Shown one piece after another: positions 29,046 to 41,062 of a stretch of DNA of 64,000 nucleotides. The stretch covers positions 186,001 to 250,000 of the forward strand of contig CAJQUW010002118.1 in the NCBI GenBank assembly GCA_907163375.1, in the 5' to 3' direction. How positions within the stretch are numbered: the stretch's first letter is position 1; the number at the start of each line of letters is the position of its first letter. Below the pieces are notes generated by a model, which was not told where the DNA came from, searched no databases, and saw only the letters and a program-made list of their open reading frames with translations. Source of the stretch: Prostheceraeus crozeri. Taxonomy: Eukaryota > Platyhelminthes > Polycladida > Euryleptidae. Position numbers and translations under genes: made by a program.

Positions 29046-29122
29046 TGCAGAATGGCACACTGATTCCAAATCTGGTCTTCGTTTTCCCGTCCGAGGCTTC
29101 GTTCACCCGCTAGAGCGAACAA

Positions 29123-29760
29123 ATGAGCTATTGCGCGACTTTCTACGATCTCTAGAACCAAAGTTGGAAGTCTGACAGGAGGGGGGGCGTCCTCAAAATT
29201 GTTTCTCTCCGATTTCGCTGGAAACATCCTTCCTAACCCAAAATTTCATGTAGACTCCGAATCTGCCGTCCGTTTTCCCATCCGAGGCCTCCTTCTACTC
29301 GAAAAACGACCTTTCTCATCCCAAAACGTCCAAAACCTGCCTTGTTTTAACTCTGGCGTTTTCTTCTCTAAACCCAGGAAAACCTGGACATAGGATGCTT
29401 TCTACTGCATTTTTCTCACTCTTGGCTTTCAAATGAGCTATTGCACGACTTTCTACGATCTCTAGAACCAAAGTTGGAAGTCTGACAGGAGAGGGGGGGG
29501 GAACGTCCTCAAAATTTTTCTCTCCGATTTCGCTGGAAACAACCTTCCTAACCCAAAATTTCACATAGATTCCGAATCTGGCCTCCGTTTTTCCATCCGA
29601 ACCCTCCTTCAACCGAAAAACGGCCTTTCTCATCCCAAAACGACCAAAACCTGCCTTTTTCTAACTCTGGCGTTTTCAGTGATTCCTACCCTTGCTTCAC
29701 AGGAAAACTCCTCTTTCCTTCCTTCCTAACCCAAAATTTCACGTAGACGCCGAATCTGAA
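29123..29760. repeat. Tandem repeats of about 308 bases in the right arm of B
   Basis: Units begin GAGCTATTGC at 29,123 and again at 29,431 and include GAACCAAAGTTGGAAGTC and a G run; a third partial unit follows from about 29,700. Frames inside are repeat by-products. Element A and the left repeat of B have one unit. Confidence 0.75.
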
Positions 29761-30116
29761 CACCGTTTTCCCATCCGAACTCTCCTTCATGCCGAATTCC
29801 AGCCTTTCTCATCCCAAAACTACCAAAACCCACCTTTTCTAACTCTCTCCTTCCTAGATTCCTACCCTTGCCTCACAACTCCTCCTTCCTTCCTTCCAGA
29901 GGGGGGTAGGGAAACGCTTTCCTCCTCTCGGACCCATTCCTCCCAGCACATCCTTGGCCTTCTCCTTCCTGCCTTCCAGAGAGGGGGGGTAGGGAAGCGC
30001 TTTCCTCCTGTCGGACCCATTCCTCCTAGCACATCCTTGGTCTTCTCCATCATGATGACAGCATGATGACTCATCGGTGCTCATTTTGGCCTTGATTTTG
30101 CCACGGGATTACTACT
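29397..30116. repeat. Right terminal inverted repeat of element B
   Basis: Inverted partner of 15,729-16,315. It contains an extra tandem copy (about 95 bases, near 29,880-30,050, GGTAGGGAA ... CACATCCTTGG) that the left copy lacks. It ends GGATTACTACT. Confidence 0.85.
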
Positions 30117-30122
30117 AATGTG
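30117..30122. repeat. Target-site duplication of element B, right copy
   Basis: AATGTG, identical to 15,723-15,728. Confidence 0.9.
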
Positions 30123-30300
30123 TATACATTTTCGATTTTATTAAATGAACTCAAGGGAGATACAGGCAGTATTATCACCAAATGTGTAATATGCATATTT
30201 TCGCAGCTTTGCAGAAATTACGACGGAATTGACTGATCATGATTGTAATGCAGAAGGAATGATAGTATTTCACAGATTATCATGACGGCCTGGGAGATTT

Positions 30301-30440
30301 AATGTTTGTTGAATGAGAAATTCGATGACTTCCTATTGCTTTCATGCGCAACCTCAAGAGTATTTTCTTAAGCGTGATCATATCACAGGCAGATCAAAAT
30401 CACATAATCAAAGACAATAATTTCAATTAACTGTGAAAGA
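30301..30440. repeat. Empty-site-like paralogue of the element A flank
   Basis: This aligns with 14,923-15,070, the host sequence right of element A, beginning at the same AATGTT. Preceding bases (GGGAGATTT) would correspond to sequence left of element A, which is outside the window. The surrounding 30,123-31,108 holds nothing else recognised. Confidence 0.55.
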
Positions 30441-31108
30441 TGTAATTTTAGGTCCACATTCAGATTCTAGAAATAAAACATTAATTTAGTGAATCATCAA
30501 ATCATGCCGGTGAAAATTGAATCAAAAATTTGAAATTTCAGCCAAGAAACCATGATCAGATCTCGACTTTTTCATGAAGACTCTTCCATTATAATGCAGC
30601 TCATGAAATCTCAGTAGCATATAAATACAGGAATAATTAGAAAAATTTTAGCTTTTTAAAAACTGCTCAAATAATTTTTTGGACAGCAGCAACGTAATCT
30701 CCGCAAAACACTGAATCTTGTGATATAAAATTTTTTACTGTATACAGATACTTTTTGAGTCGACACTCTACCTGTGTATACTTATTCTATGTACAAAATG
30801 ACAATTTTCCAATACTTCAGAAATACAGATGATGCTGTGCAGTAGGGGATTTTATCAAATGATTTCATTTTGTGTTGTTTTTAACATCTTCAAATTAACT
30901 CTAGTAACACATAAAAGGCAATCGTCCAGAAGTAATGAGTGTATTCAAACAATGAATATGAGTGCATGCAACAATGGAGCAAATAAACTATATAGAGTAA
31001 AGAAATATTAGAATTGCTAGAAAATCTAGTTCGCTCAGTTCATCCGTTCACCTCGTTCACTTTCTCACTCAAAAGTTCGAATGCATCAATTTTTGATTTT
31101 GCTTTCAG

Positions 31109-31471
31109 AATCGGAAACAATATGTGGAAGTCCGATTGCACTGTCAAGAGCAGAAGGTTCAATTGTCAGTCACAAGGGCTTCAACGGCGTTGGTAAATAT
31201 GGATATGGAATGAACTGTCAGCGGCGAATCTTGGGCGAAAAGTCAAAACTGATTCGTCTTCATTTCTTGCATTTTCGTACCGAGTACTGTCTCGACAACC
31301 TCACCGTTTACGATGGGGGTGATGAATATAGCACGAACTTTAATACGTTTTGTGGTGCTTCAAGGCCATCTGATATCTATTCCAGCGGACAGCAGCTGTT
31401 GTTGAAGTTCACAAGTGATGATTCTGTAGGATATTCAGGATTTCGAATTTCTTACAGTTTGGTAGATGAAG
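31109..31471 (+). CDS. Host exon encoding a CUB domain
   Basis: This is a 363-base exon between an acceptor TTTTGCTTTCAG and a donor GGTGAGTT, phase 1 at both ends, which is typical of shuffled extracellular domains. The translation has the CUB pattern: ICGSPI, GSIVSHKGF, YGYGMNC, RLHFLHF, LDNLTVYDGGD, NTFCG, SSGQQLLLKFTSDDS and GYSGFRISY. CUB domains occur in secreted or membrane proteins and often bind calcium or protein ligands. Ig-like exons in the same orientation at 47,323 and 60,779 may belong to the same gene, with introns swollen by transposons. The gene itself cannot be named. Confidence 0.8.
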
Positions 31472-31829
31472 GTGAGTTTCAATGTCGAATTTCGAATATA
31501 AGAAGGTATGAGCGATTTCTTTTCACTAATTATGATCGCAAACGATGAAAATGCAAGGGCAATTTCAAAGCGTTTAGTTGACACACCCATGAAATACACT
31601 TACATCTTCCAGCTAGAAGCCGATACACTTCTTCTTCCCGTACCTGAGTAACAACAAAAGCAAAATCGTGAAGAAAGCTGACACTGTCCAATCGTCCTTC
31701 GATATATTTTCACGAGCTAGAAGAGAGTAAAAGAGAAGTAGAAAGAGAGAGAGAGAGAATGACTTTATTGACTCACATTTAAATCCGTGAGAGCATTACA
31801 TACAATTATAATTCACACAAATTAGCTAC

Positions 31830-32560
31830 ATGAAACTTCACATGTTATGAGTATTCGTCCACAATGATGTGAAGGAAGAGACGGAAGCGAAGTTACAGGG
31901 GGAGGTGGTGAGATATGTAAAGGCGCTCAAATACCTTGGACTGTACAAGTAGATAGAGAATCGGACATGGAGGTAACGAGGAGAATCCAGGCCGCCAGGG
32001 GAGCATGGAAGAATATTACAGGTGATATGTGCGACAAGAAGGAAACAACGAAATTGAAAGGGAAGAAGTACAAAACGATGTTGAGACCAGCAATGCTGCA
32101 TGGAACGGAAGCGGTAGCCTTGACGAATGCGCAAGAGGGAAAAATGCGGGTGTCAGATAAGAATATGCTGAGATGATCGTTGAGACTAACAAAGCTGGAC
32201 CCAGAATGCTAGAAGGCGGGTGAAGGTGATAGAGTTGAAGGATAAGTTGAAAGGGAAGCGTATGAGATGGCTAGGACATGTGGTGAGGAGAGAGGAATAT
32301 TATGTCGGAAGAAAAATGAGACAGCTGAAAGTTGGAAAACGAGAGAGAGAGAGAGAGAGGCCGGAGAGAAGATGGGAGGACTGTCTGACGGAAAATCTGA
32401 AGAAAGCAGGTGTAAAAGAAGAATATATGTTGGACAGAGTCCTGTGGAAGAAAAAATGCCCGAAATGCGTCGGGCGTGTAAATACATTTTAGATGATTTT
32501 ATGCCACAAACTGTTTTTTGCAAAAGAGAGAACACACACCTTATGAAAATGAAAATAGAA
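31830..32560 (+). pseudogene. RTE-type LINE reverse transcriptase fragment
   Basis: The plus strand encodes the C-terminal third of a LINE polymerase in pieces: LKYLGLYK, then RIQAARGAWKNI, KLKGKKYKTMLRPAMLHGTEAV, MRWLGHVVRREEYYVGRKM and RPERRWEDCL. Several frame changes and stops are present, with a GA microsatellite (32,341-32,360) in frame. It is a decayed intronic copy. The GAGAGA run at 31,742 precedes it. Confidence 0.8.
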
Positions 32561-33880
32561 CATCTAAGGTACTTATGGGGAACAGTAGGGAAAGGGCTTA
32601 AGTCAAGCATCTTCAAGATGATTATGGATAGAGCAGTGTATTTCCCTTGTTCTGCAATTACATGTAAAAGTGACTTCCGGTTTAATCTTGCTTAACAAAA
32701 GGTGTTTGAAAGAAATTGTTATCCATTTAAGGCAATTATTTTATCTATTTTCCGATGAACAGCACTCAAATAAGAATTTTTGAAAGCTTGCTAGTACGGT
32801 ACGAGCAGTTTTGTAGCTGGTCGAAGCTATAAAAACTAAAGAAAAAAATCATTTTTACTACATTTACATAAATAAAAAGCGAAAATTTATACAAAGAATT
32901 ACTAAGAAGTCAAAGAAATGTATCAGATTAAAGAAAGTTTGCACGTTGGAGAAACGCAAAGGTCCTTCCGAATTGATTGCATTTTATGATGCTTTAGGCA
33001 TTGCGTTTTGTTTTATTGCATTGCACTTTTCCTTATTAATTTTTAAATTCTGCTTATTATGCTACGCATGTTCCATTTGCGTTGATATTCAGAGATAACT
33101 TGTCCCTGAGTAATTAGTTGATCTACTAAAATATCAATTCTTTACCGCAAAACATCGCTAATCTCATCACCTTACTTTCCCCATTGATAGGACAGTGAGC
33201 GAGCAATTCAATTTACAAATATATGACCCAGTCGAAGATGATCAAAATTATAATCAAGGAATATTTTCGAGCTTAATTCTGTGGACATTTTTCTATTCTA
33301 TTCAGTCGAAGATAGTTTTATGTTTTGTTCTCTTCTTTGGCTTTTCTGCAACTCTTATAGATTTTCCGCTTTGGTTTCTTATATTCATCTTTTCTGTTTT
33401 CTTGATTCTTGCACCTGCCTCTTTTATTCATTAGGTTCGATATCTCTATTGTGATCCAATGTTGCTTCTCATCCAGCCTCTCATGTGCCGCATATCCGAT
33501 TGGCGATTTCAGTAGCACTTTCCTTTTACCTATTCCATAAATTTATATCGTCTCAAATAGATAGATAGCATTGCCCTATTAAATACTAAGCAATAATAAT
33601 AGCAGTGAATTTTCATTAAAGAATTAATTTTAAATCATTAACAAACATCACGTGCTAAGATAATTTGACTATGTAGGCCTGCCACCATCCTCCTATGACC
33701 TATGGCCGTGATGTATTAAAGAAATAATGAAAATGTTAATCATGAAGTAAAGAAAAATGACTCTTTGTATTTAAAGGAATTAAAAAGTGCATGATGTTGA
33801 AATACTTCAGAACAACTTCGTGATGAAATAAATCCGTTATGATTGTTATACAGTAATACAGCACAAACTTAGTTCGGCAA
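32561..33880. other. AT-rich intronic sequence
   Basis: No exon, RNA gene or known repeat was recognised. Frames at 33,195-33,434 and 33,318-33,518 are low-complexity. Confidence 0.4.
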
Positions 33881-33889
33881 TATATTGAA

Positions 33890-36010
33890 AAGAACAAAGG
33901 CTATAAACATTGAACTAATCGAAGAGAAAGCCAATGAGTTCAAGATCTCTCAGAAAAACCGATTTGATGTTTAAACGGAGCAAGGAAATGAAATAACACG
34001 GGATGGAATTGAAGAGTATGATTACTTTACAAAGACAGTGATGGAAACAGTAAAGTCAATAGTCAAAAATAAGCAGAACACAAAAATGAACGACGAACTA
34101 TCATCAAAAACTAAACTGTTCATGCAACAAAGAAGAGATTTCAAACTCAATACATTATCAGGCAGAAACGAAGTGGAATATACGGAATTGCGTAAATTGG
34201 TGAGAAGAGAATTAAGAAATGATATACGTAGTTACAATACAAACTTTGGTCAGAAATACTTTTTGAAATACTTTTTGAAATACTTTTTGACTTTTTGACT
34301 TTTTTTTTTTTGTATATTGAAAAGAACAAAGGCTACAGAAAGGCGAAAAAGGCTTTGAATATGGGTAAAAATGTGATAACAGCAATAATAGATAGACAAA
34401 GTAATGTGGTTTCAGATAGATAACAAATTTTGGAAGAACGCCGTTTATTTTATGAAAGCCTGTACGATTCATGCGAAATCCAACTTAACACATCACAATC
34501 AATTCTGGAGAATGGTGTCACCCCTATTCTGCCAAGTGAGGTGCAACACGCTTCACATTCAATGAAAAATCAGAAAGCACCAGGGCATGATGGTTTGGTA
34601 GTCAACTTACTCAAAGTAGCAGGAAACGAAATAGCTGATAGAATCGCGAAAATATTTACGCAAATTCTTATTGATCAAAGGATATCAGACTATTGAAAAA
34701 CAGCAACCGTCATACTGCTCCATAGGAAAGATGACAAGAAGAACCTGAAGAACCACCGACCAATTTGACTATTACCACATATGTACAAGCTGTTTACAAA
34801 GATCATCTGCAACCGGATCACCAAAGTACTGGACGAAAACCAAAGCACAGAAGAAGCAGGATTCCGCAAAGACTTTTCTGCAACTGACCATATGCATGTT
34901 GTGAACGAGTTAATCGAAATATGTAGTGAGTACAACAAGCCATTGTGCATGAGTTTCAGTTTCATAGACTTTGAGAAGGCACTTGATACGGTGGAACACT
35001 AATAGGTTTTCAAAGCATTAGAAATCCAAGGAATCGAGCCTGTTTACGCGAATATCTTGAAGTACAGTCAAAGTCAAGCTGTTATCAGGATGGAAGAAGA
35101 AGAGAGTAGACCTTTTAGTGTCACTAGGGGAGTAAGGCAAGGTGATACAATCTCTCTAAAACTATTCAAGGTGTTTTTTTGCAGATGTTTTTAGGTCGTT
35201 GGACTGGATAGAAAAAGGCATAGATATAAATGGCATGAATTTGAGTCATTTGCGATTTGCTGATGACATTGTTATTTTCTCAGAAAATATGGAAGATCTC
35301 CAGAGAATGATAAATGAGTTAGCACTTGCCAGTAAACAAAGAGGACTACGAATAAATGTAGACAAAGCGGAAATCATGAAAAGCAACAGTGCTATCTCGG
35401 AATCGGTGAGTGTCGACAACGTGCAGATCGAAGAGGTTCAAGAATATATTTACCTTGGTCATCTAGTAAGCATGAGCAGCAACATCGCTAAGGAAATCAG
35501 TAGGAGATGTATACAAGCATGGCAAGCATTTCATCGTGCAAAAGATAGATTCAAGAGTGACATACCACTGTGCCTTAAGAGACAAACCTTCAATAAGTGC
35601 ATTCTTTCTGTGTTGACATATGGATCCGAAGTGTGGAGGACAACCAAGGAACATAGAAATAAACTTCAAGTTACCCAAAGAGCAATGGAAAGAACAATGT
35701 TGAAGATTACAAGACAAGATAAAAAGAAGAGCACATGGATTAGACAACAGACAGGAGTACGTGACGTCCTGGAGACTGCAGCAAAATTGAAATGGACCTG
35801 GGCTGGACATGTGGCAAGAATACAAGATGGGCGTTGGACAAAGTCGGTAACGGAATGATATCCGAGGGACGGCAAAAGAAGAAGAGGACGACAGAGAACG
35901 CGTTGGGAAGACAGTCTAGCTAAAGTGGCAAGAAAAACATGGATGCGCGAAGTATCCATCATGGATAGACATTGTGTAGAGGCCTTCATCCAGCAGTGGG
36001 CTGAAAACGG
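33890..36010 (+). pseudogene. RTE-type LINE, decayed copy
   Basis: The RT domain can be followed in order: APGHDGLVVNLLKVAG, NHRPI, ICNRITKVLDENQ, AGFRKDFSATDH, FIDFEKALDTVEH, RGVRQGD, LRFADDIVIFSE (the catalytic F/Y-A-D-D box), then the tail LTYGSEVW, MERTMLKI and WAGHVARIQDGRW. The longest open part is 35,199-35,858. Stops and frame changes break the rest, and a short tandem AAATACTTTTTG (three copies near 34,252) has expanded inside it. The upstream endonuclease is missing. Confidence 0.85.
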
Positions 36011-38740
36011 TTGAAGAAGAAGAATCTTTTGTAGCTCATCTGTTCGTTTGTTCGTAAAGAAAGCAGATTTTCTTTTCTGTATTCTCCGAGATTACTCCAC
36101 AATATTTCATGCGAAAATATTTCCTCATTTTCATTTCTTGGGCCTAAATCAAACGGTTCAATTATGTTTTTGATATGTGCTCATTCCAACCGTAGCATTA
36201 AAATTACCCATTACAACCAGATTACCAAAGGATCTCTTGACTTATGTTATTGCGCACTTGAATCATGATAAAATATTTCCTTGCAGTTATCATCCGCATA
36301 TTTATTTGGTGCGCATATTCTAACAATGTTATGATGCCTTGCTTTCAGTTCTATGCAAGCAATTCTTACTGATTTTGCACCATAATATCATAATACGCAG
36401 GGTGGCGGCGAGCCCGTAAATTTTGTTGGTGCTCGGGAATCTCCCTTAAATTTGAGCGAAATAGATAATTAGCCCTAAATAGCCCGGTAATGCGATTTAG
36501 TGATTTTTTGTAATAATGTTTTATAGAAATCATTATTTGATTTAAACAACTTCTAGAAAAGCAATTATCAAGCTCACTAATTTTACTCACTGTCAGCAAA
36601 TCTCAATTAGATTAAACAAGTAAATGTTTTCGACATATGTGCATGTATACCGCACGGTGCAAACATCTACATAACATGTCCATTTGACTAATTTGTAATT
36701 TCGCAATAGTGTCGCAATATGACACATTTTTCAAACTCCAATGATGTAATGAAGATTATGAGTCTGATATGCTGAAGCATCTTATGTATCAAGTTCAAGT
36801 TGCAAGATATACTCGTATATTATTTTATGTCCACAACTTCATGAGCAATTAAGAATCAGCTGAACATATGAAGACTGTACACATGAGCATGAGCCCAATA
36901 TTCACACCAAATTTGAGAAAAGCGGTCGGACATATCATTGTAAACATCCTTGGACAAGGAAAACGTCAACCTTCTTCGAAAACCGGCCATTAATACTTGG
37001 GAAGAGTGTTTTTTGATTTCTCGCTATATTTTTGAATTTTGAAATCAGCTATGCTCTGTCATATTCCTTTTGAACAGGCCGCATTAACGGCGAATATGCA
37101 TTCAATATGAAAAGCTGGTATATCTTATCTCATATCTGTTGTCACGATCTGCATACTTGATGTCAAAAGAGAAATTGCATCTGAAACGTCGGCATGACGT
37201 TGGGTGCATTCGGTTCGGTGCATTCTATGATTTCATAAACAATTTGCACCAGGGAATTCTACCGATCTTTGCTGTTGACTTGACACAATCTACATACTTG
37301 TTGTCAATACTATACTATCTGTTCTCCGACTGTCGAACGAAGACATTTAACAGAATTAAGAGCTGTTCGCAAGGTCGAAGGGCATCGTGGTCAGAATTTA
37401 ACTGTTTGCCTCGCGGTTAATTTGACCTTAATTTGATGCAGGTGACATTGTGTTACTAAAATTCGAACAGGCATCATACCTAGTAAAATGAGTTGAAAAT
37501 TACCGAGAAAACGTTGTGTCTAAACTTTCAAAGCTGTGCACATTAGCTAGAAATTAATTCTGTTACAAAACGTACGCATGTATGCCCCATCAATTGGGAT
37601 TGGTCCACTTCACTACCAAAGAAGATAGAATTACGAAAGAATTGAATACACTGTTTATGACTGACCTGTCTTGAAGACGACGAGTTCATCGTCTAACACG
37701 ACAATTCTCCTTGCCATCGTGAATTTCCTGTTTTGAACACCTAATTCACTTAATCGTCTATTACCTCGATATTCCCTTTTCCCAAGCATCACATTAATGG
37801 AGAAATTTCTAGCTTGAAAAAGTGTTCTTAAACGACATTTAGCATGACAAGAAGCTCAAAGATCATCTTCTGATCGATAGGCTATGCGAGTATCGTAAGA
37901 CAAGACCCTTCAAAATATCCGAATCTTAAAGATTTGGCTGAGCAAAATGTTGACAACAAAAGAACAGACAAATGCTCAAAATGGCTTGGATATTCTCTCA
38001 CATGCATGGATCGCTGCCTTGAAAGAAACAACATTTTTTCTTAGATTTTTAGATTTTCATATTTCAATAAATGATCTTGATTTATATAAAGTGCTTTCAT
38101 TTTAATTCATAACATAGTTGGTGCAACTTTAGACTCGGTAAACTCCGCTGTATTCGATATAGCTTTGTACTTATATATATCTTTAGATTTTTGATGCACT
38201 ATCCCATGTTTCTGCTGAAATTATTTTCTCCTGTCTTAACAATTTTAGGAACAAATGATTTTGATGTGAGCGACGCAGACACAGAAATTTCATGCAACAT
38301 TGATAACAAATGACTTGTGAATAATATTGATTGAGATTATGAGCATCTAAGTTAGTATTTTCAAAGCTAGGAACATTGGACTATGAAATCGAGAAAAGTA
38401 TACAGCCCATGATTCTTATGCCGTTCGTAGATTCTGAATTTTCCTTTTGAAATCAGTCTGATAATCTATACTTCAAAATGCTGCATTCAAAACAGCGAGA
38501 TATTTTATACATTGATCGCAGGAAGATCATGCTCAATATTGTTTTCGTTTCACTACAAAGTCATAGCGCAATTAGGATAAACATCTCGTTCGCTATAGGC
38601 CTTCACAAGTGCCACATTCATGGAAAATTGGCGTATGATTTTAGATTTCGAAAACTAACAGTTCTCGGAATTCATATTTTTTTGAAGAGTACATTTAACA
38701 ACAATGAAATTAAATAAACAATAGATCAAATTGCCATGAA
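36011..38740. other. AT-rich intron with one copy of a 130-base direct repeat
   Basis: No gene was recognised. Bases 37,432-37,568 (GATGCAGGTGACATTGTGTT onward) are repeated in direct orientation at 38,923-39,040. Confidence 0.5.
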
Positions 38741-38747
38741 AAAGATG

Positions 38748-38821
38748 TGCGGCTGGTAGGATTCGAACCTACGACCAAGGTTAACTAGACCTGTGCTCTA
38801 ACCAACTGAGCTACGAGCCAC
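38748..38821 (-). tRNA. tRNA-like gene, anticodon reads AGT (Thr) but loop is atypical
   Basis: A cloverleaf can be drawn on the minus strand: acceptor GTGGCTC with CAGCCGC (one mismatch and one G-U), D arm GCTC/GAGC with an AGTTGGTTA loop, T arm GTAGG/CCTAC with TTCGAAT. The internal promoters TAGCTCAGTTGG (A box) and GGTTCGAATCC (B box) are intact, and a CTTTTTC Pol III terminator follows. The anticodon loop CTAGTTA gives AGT, but T instead of a purine at position 37 and a mismatch in the anticodon stem are unusual. It may be a tRNA-Thr with drift, a pseudogene, or the head of a SINE. Confidence 0.6.
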
Positions 38822-38922
38822 TTACGCGACTCTGTCAATTGGCAGGATCAAACCCTCACCACCACACATCAGTTGTCAAGGCAATAATAATCAATGGCAT
38901 AACATGGCAATAACATGGCATA

Positions 38923-39040
38923 ATTTGATGCAGGTGACATTGTGTTGCTAAAATTCCAACAGGCATCAGGCCTAGTAAAATGAGTTGAAAATTACTGAGA
39001 AAACTGTGCACATCATCTAGAAATTACTTCTCTTACAAAA
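38923..39040. repeat. Second copy of the 37,432-37,568 direct repeat
   Basis: Shares GATGCAGGTGACATTGTGTT, AACAGGCATCA and CCTAGTAAAATGAGTTG with the first copy, with a small deletion. It may be the ends of an unrecognised element or a dispersed repeat. Confidence 0.65.
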
Positions 39041-39829
39041 ATAGCCCTTTGACAAACAGCATGCTGATTTTGCCATCGACTGTGCTGATTTTTAGGATCT
39101 AAAATTTGATTGACAGCAGCTGCGAGATCTTGTCAACCGTTTTGCAGATTAACAATTTCTGTATTTAGATTTTCTGTACCATTCGACACAGCGTGGTCCT
39201 CTCTACCATTTTCTAAAATCCTATTTTTCGGTGGGAAAACAACTCGAAAAAGAAATTTCGTGAATGTCCCCTCCCTCCTGAAAAATGTTTCTGAGTTTGA
39301 AATCACGGTACCACTCTCTCCCCATCACTACCGGTGACGAACTATGCAGCAAAAAAAAATGCTGAGTTTCTTCTTGTTCACATTATTTCCTTAATATGAA
39401 TATGGATAAGAAACATTTGATGTTTGCTCTTCAGCTTCACTGGTCTAGGGAAAGTAAAAGGTTGTAGTTGGAGAGATGGAGCCTTATTCATAGTAGACAC
39501 ACACATTAGTCTGTCTTCATGTTGACTAAAAAGGGTTGCGATCACCACCGGTTTATTTCCAACAATGATGTAGGAAATTGCTAGCCAAGCCTCATGTAGC
39601 TCGTGCAACCACTCCAGCCATTCAAAAGTAAATTCATTTGATTGCAGCTCGTGTAAGGATTTCCGCTGCTCATAGAATAGTCGCGGTGTTGCTCTCAGAT
39701 AGATGCAGTGATCAGCCTGGTTGCATCCATGGAGCGGATAGACGGGGCGATCTTCCCGAAGATGGCGCGCTCTGCACCTGTGTTAAAACCCCTTTTGTTT
39801 GATTTGTGGCTCAAAGATACTCTGTGTAC

Positions 39830-41062
39830 AGTCTATGTACAGAATGAGAATATGCAAGCGACGCAGTAGGATATTAGTCAGTCGGTAATGGAGCTCACGA
39901 AGTCGTGCGACTGCCACCAAGTACAAGTGACCTGACAGCTAGCCAACTCCGCAAATGCACACAACCAACCGACACTCTTCTGTTGAAATTGGCCAATGAT
40001 GTACATGTACATCCAAGCATATCTTTTACAATTGAAGAATCAGACGATGAGACCCTTCCTTTCCTCGACACTAAAGTGAAATGGTGTGAAGAATCCAGAA
40101 CATTCCAACTTTCTCTATATATCAAGCCAATTGACAGCAGCGCGTGCCTACCCTTTTGTGTTTATGTTCCAGGGAATCGAAGGAGGAGCCTACCAGTTGG
40201 TGAGAAATGGAGAGCTGTAAGAAACTCTGACTCCTTACAAGCAACACAATCCAAAGATTTGCTAAGACAACGATTTAGAGCCAGTGGATACTCGATCGAC
40301 TGGATATCAAAACACATTGATCCAGAGCCATCCATTTCAAAAATCCATTTCAACCAATGACCCATTTACGTACGACCATAAGAGTGCCATATGTGGACGA
40401 GCAAATTAGACGACATTCATCTCAACTTTCACGAAACTGTAATCCAGAAAAGTAGATGAGAGTAATTTATCAATCTGAAAGGCTGCTAAGCCATCGATTG
40501 AGGCCTGCAAAAGAACGGCCAGTGTGCAACAACAATTGTTCGTCTTGTAAGCTCTCCGAAGTAAAGCAGTGGTGGTGCAGCAAAAATCTGATTTACTAGA
40601 TAACTTGTAAAATTTGCTATAAGAAATACATTGGCCAATAAAATCAATAATCAAAGAACATCTCAAATCATCAGAAACAGCTATGCATCAACATATTACA
40701 GAAGAAGTTCATTCATTCATTGAAGACAATATTTCTTGGCACATATTACGATTCGAACGCAATACACCAAGAAGAAGAGCATTGGAAAGCTCTCGTCATA
40801 GACAGAAATAAAGGTTCCCTCATAATTACCTGTGTTGATGAGACTTTACTACCTCTCTTTCAATACTAGTCATCTTTCATCGCATTTCTCTTGTGGTTGT
40901 GTAGGATGTCGGTTCGTTGCGTGCATTTGCGTAGTTGGCTAGCTGCCTGGTCACTTGCACTTCGTGACAGTCGGACGACTTGGTGAGTTTCACAATCGAC
41001 TGACTGATGTCCTACAGCGTCATTTACTTATTCTCATTCTGTACATAAACTGACATATGTTA
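39830..41062 (+). mobile_element. Penelope-like element fragment flanked by inverted repeats
   Basis: Plus-strand pieces include LPFLDTKVKW with LSLYIKPIDSS (end of the PLE reverse transcriptase), RVPYVDEQIRRHSSQLSRNCN (linker) and a decayed GIY-YIG nuclease (LIYxITCKICYKKYIG region, about 40,580-40,720). The segment is bracketed by an inverted repeat of about 150 bases: 39,830-39,985 and 40,905-41,062. Inverted or direct terminal repeats are known for this family. The copy is truncated and frameshifted. Confidence 0.7.

Larger units (their letters stand above)
25922..29396. repeat. Right arm of element B, inner part, homologous to arm of element A
   Basis: From AGAGCTTGTTCACTACTG at 25,922 the sequence follows 11,010-11,200 of element A, then the coiled-coil gene, then the near-identical noncoding block. 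The left end of B lacks this portion, so the arms of B are unequal. Confidence 0.8.
15729..30116. mobile_element. Polinton element B (replication-gene element), 14.4 kb
   Basis: Both ends are in the window. The left end reads AGTAGTAATCCCGTGG, the right end is its reverse complement, and the 5'-AG terminus is characteristic of Polintons. A perfect 6-bp duplication AATGTG flanks it. Contents are plus-strand regulatory genes including a TBP-like protein, a family B DNA polymerase on the minus strand, a zinc-finger gene, and a right arm shared with element A. No capsid, protease, ATPase or integrase gene was found, so this copy could not move or package by itself. It is a fossil with around eight to ten interruptions, most of them in the polymerase. 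The perfect duplication and near-identical arm block suggest a fairly recent insertion. Confidence 0.9.

Noticed and set aside
28961-30084. Many overlapping frames in the right arm of B
   Set aside because: They are products of the 308-base tandem repeat and G-rich runs; translations repeat the same DNA unit in all frames.
33195-33434. A 79-codon hydrophobic frame
   Set aside because: Phe/Leu/Ile-rich translation of AT-rich DNA, without homology, promoter or splice context.
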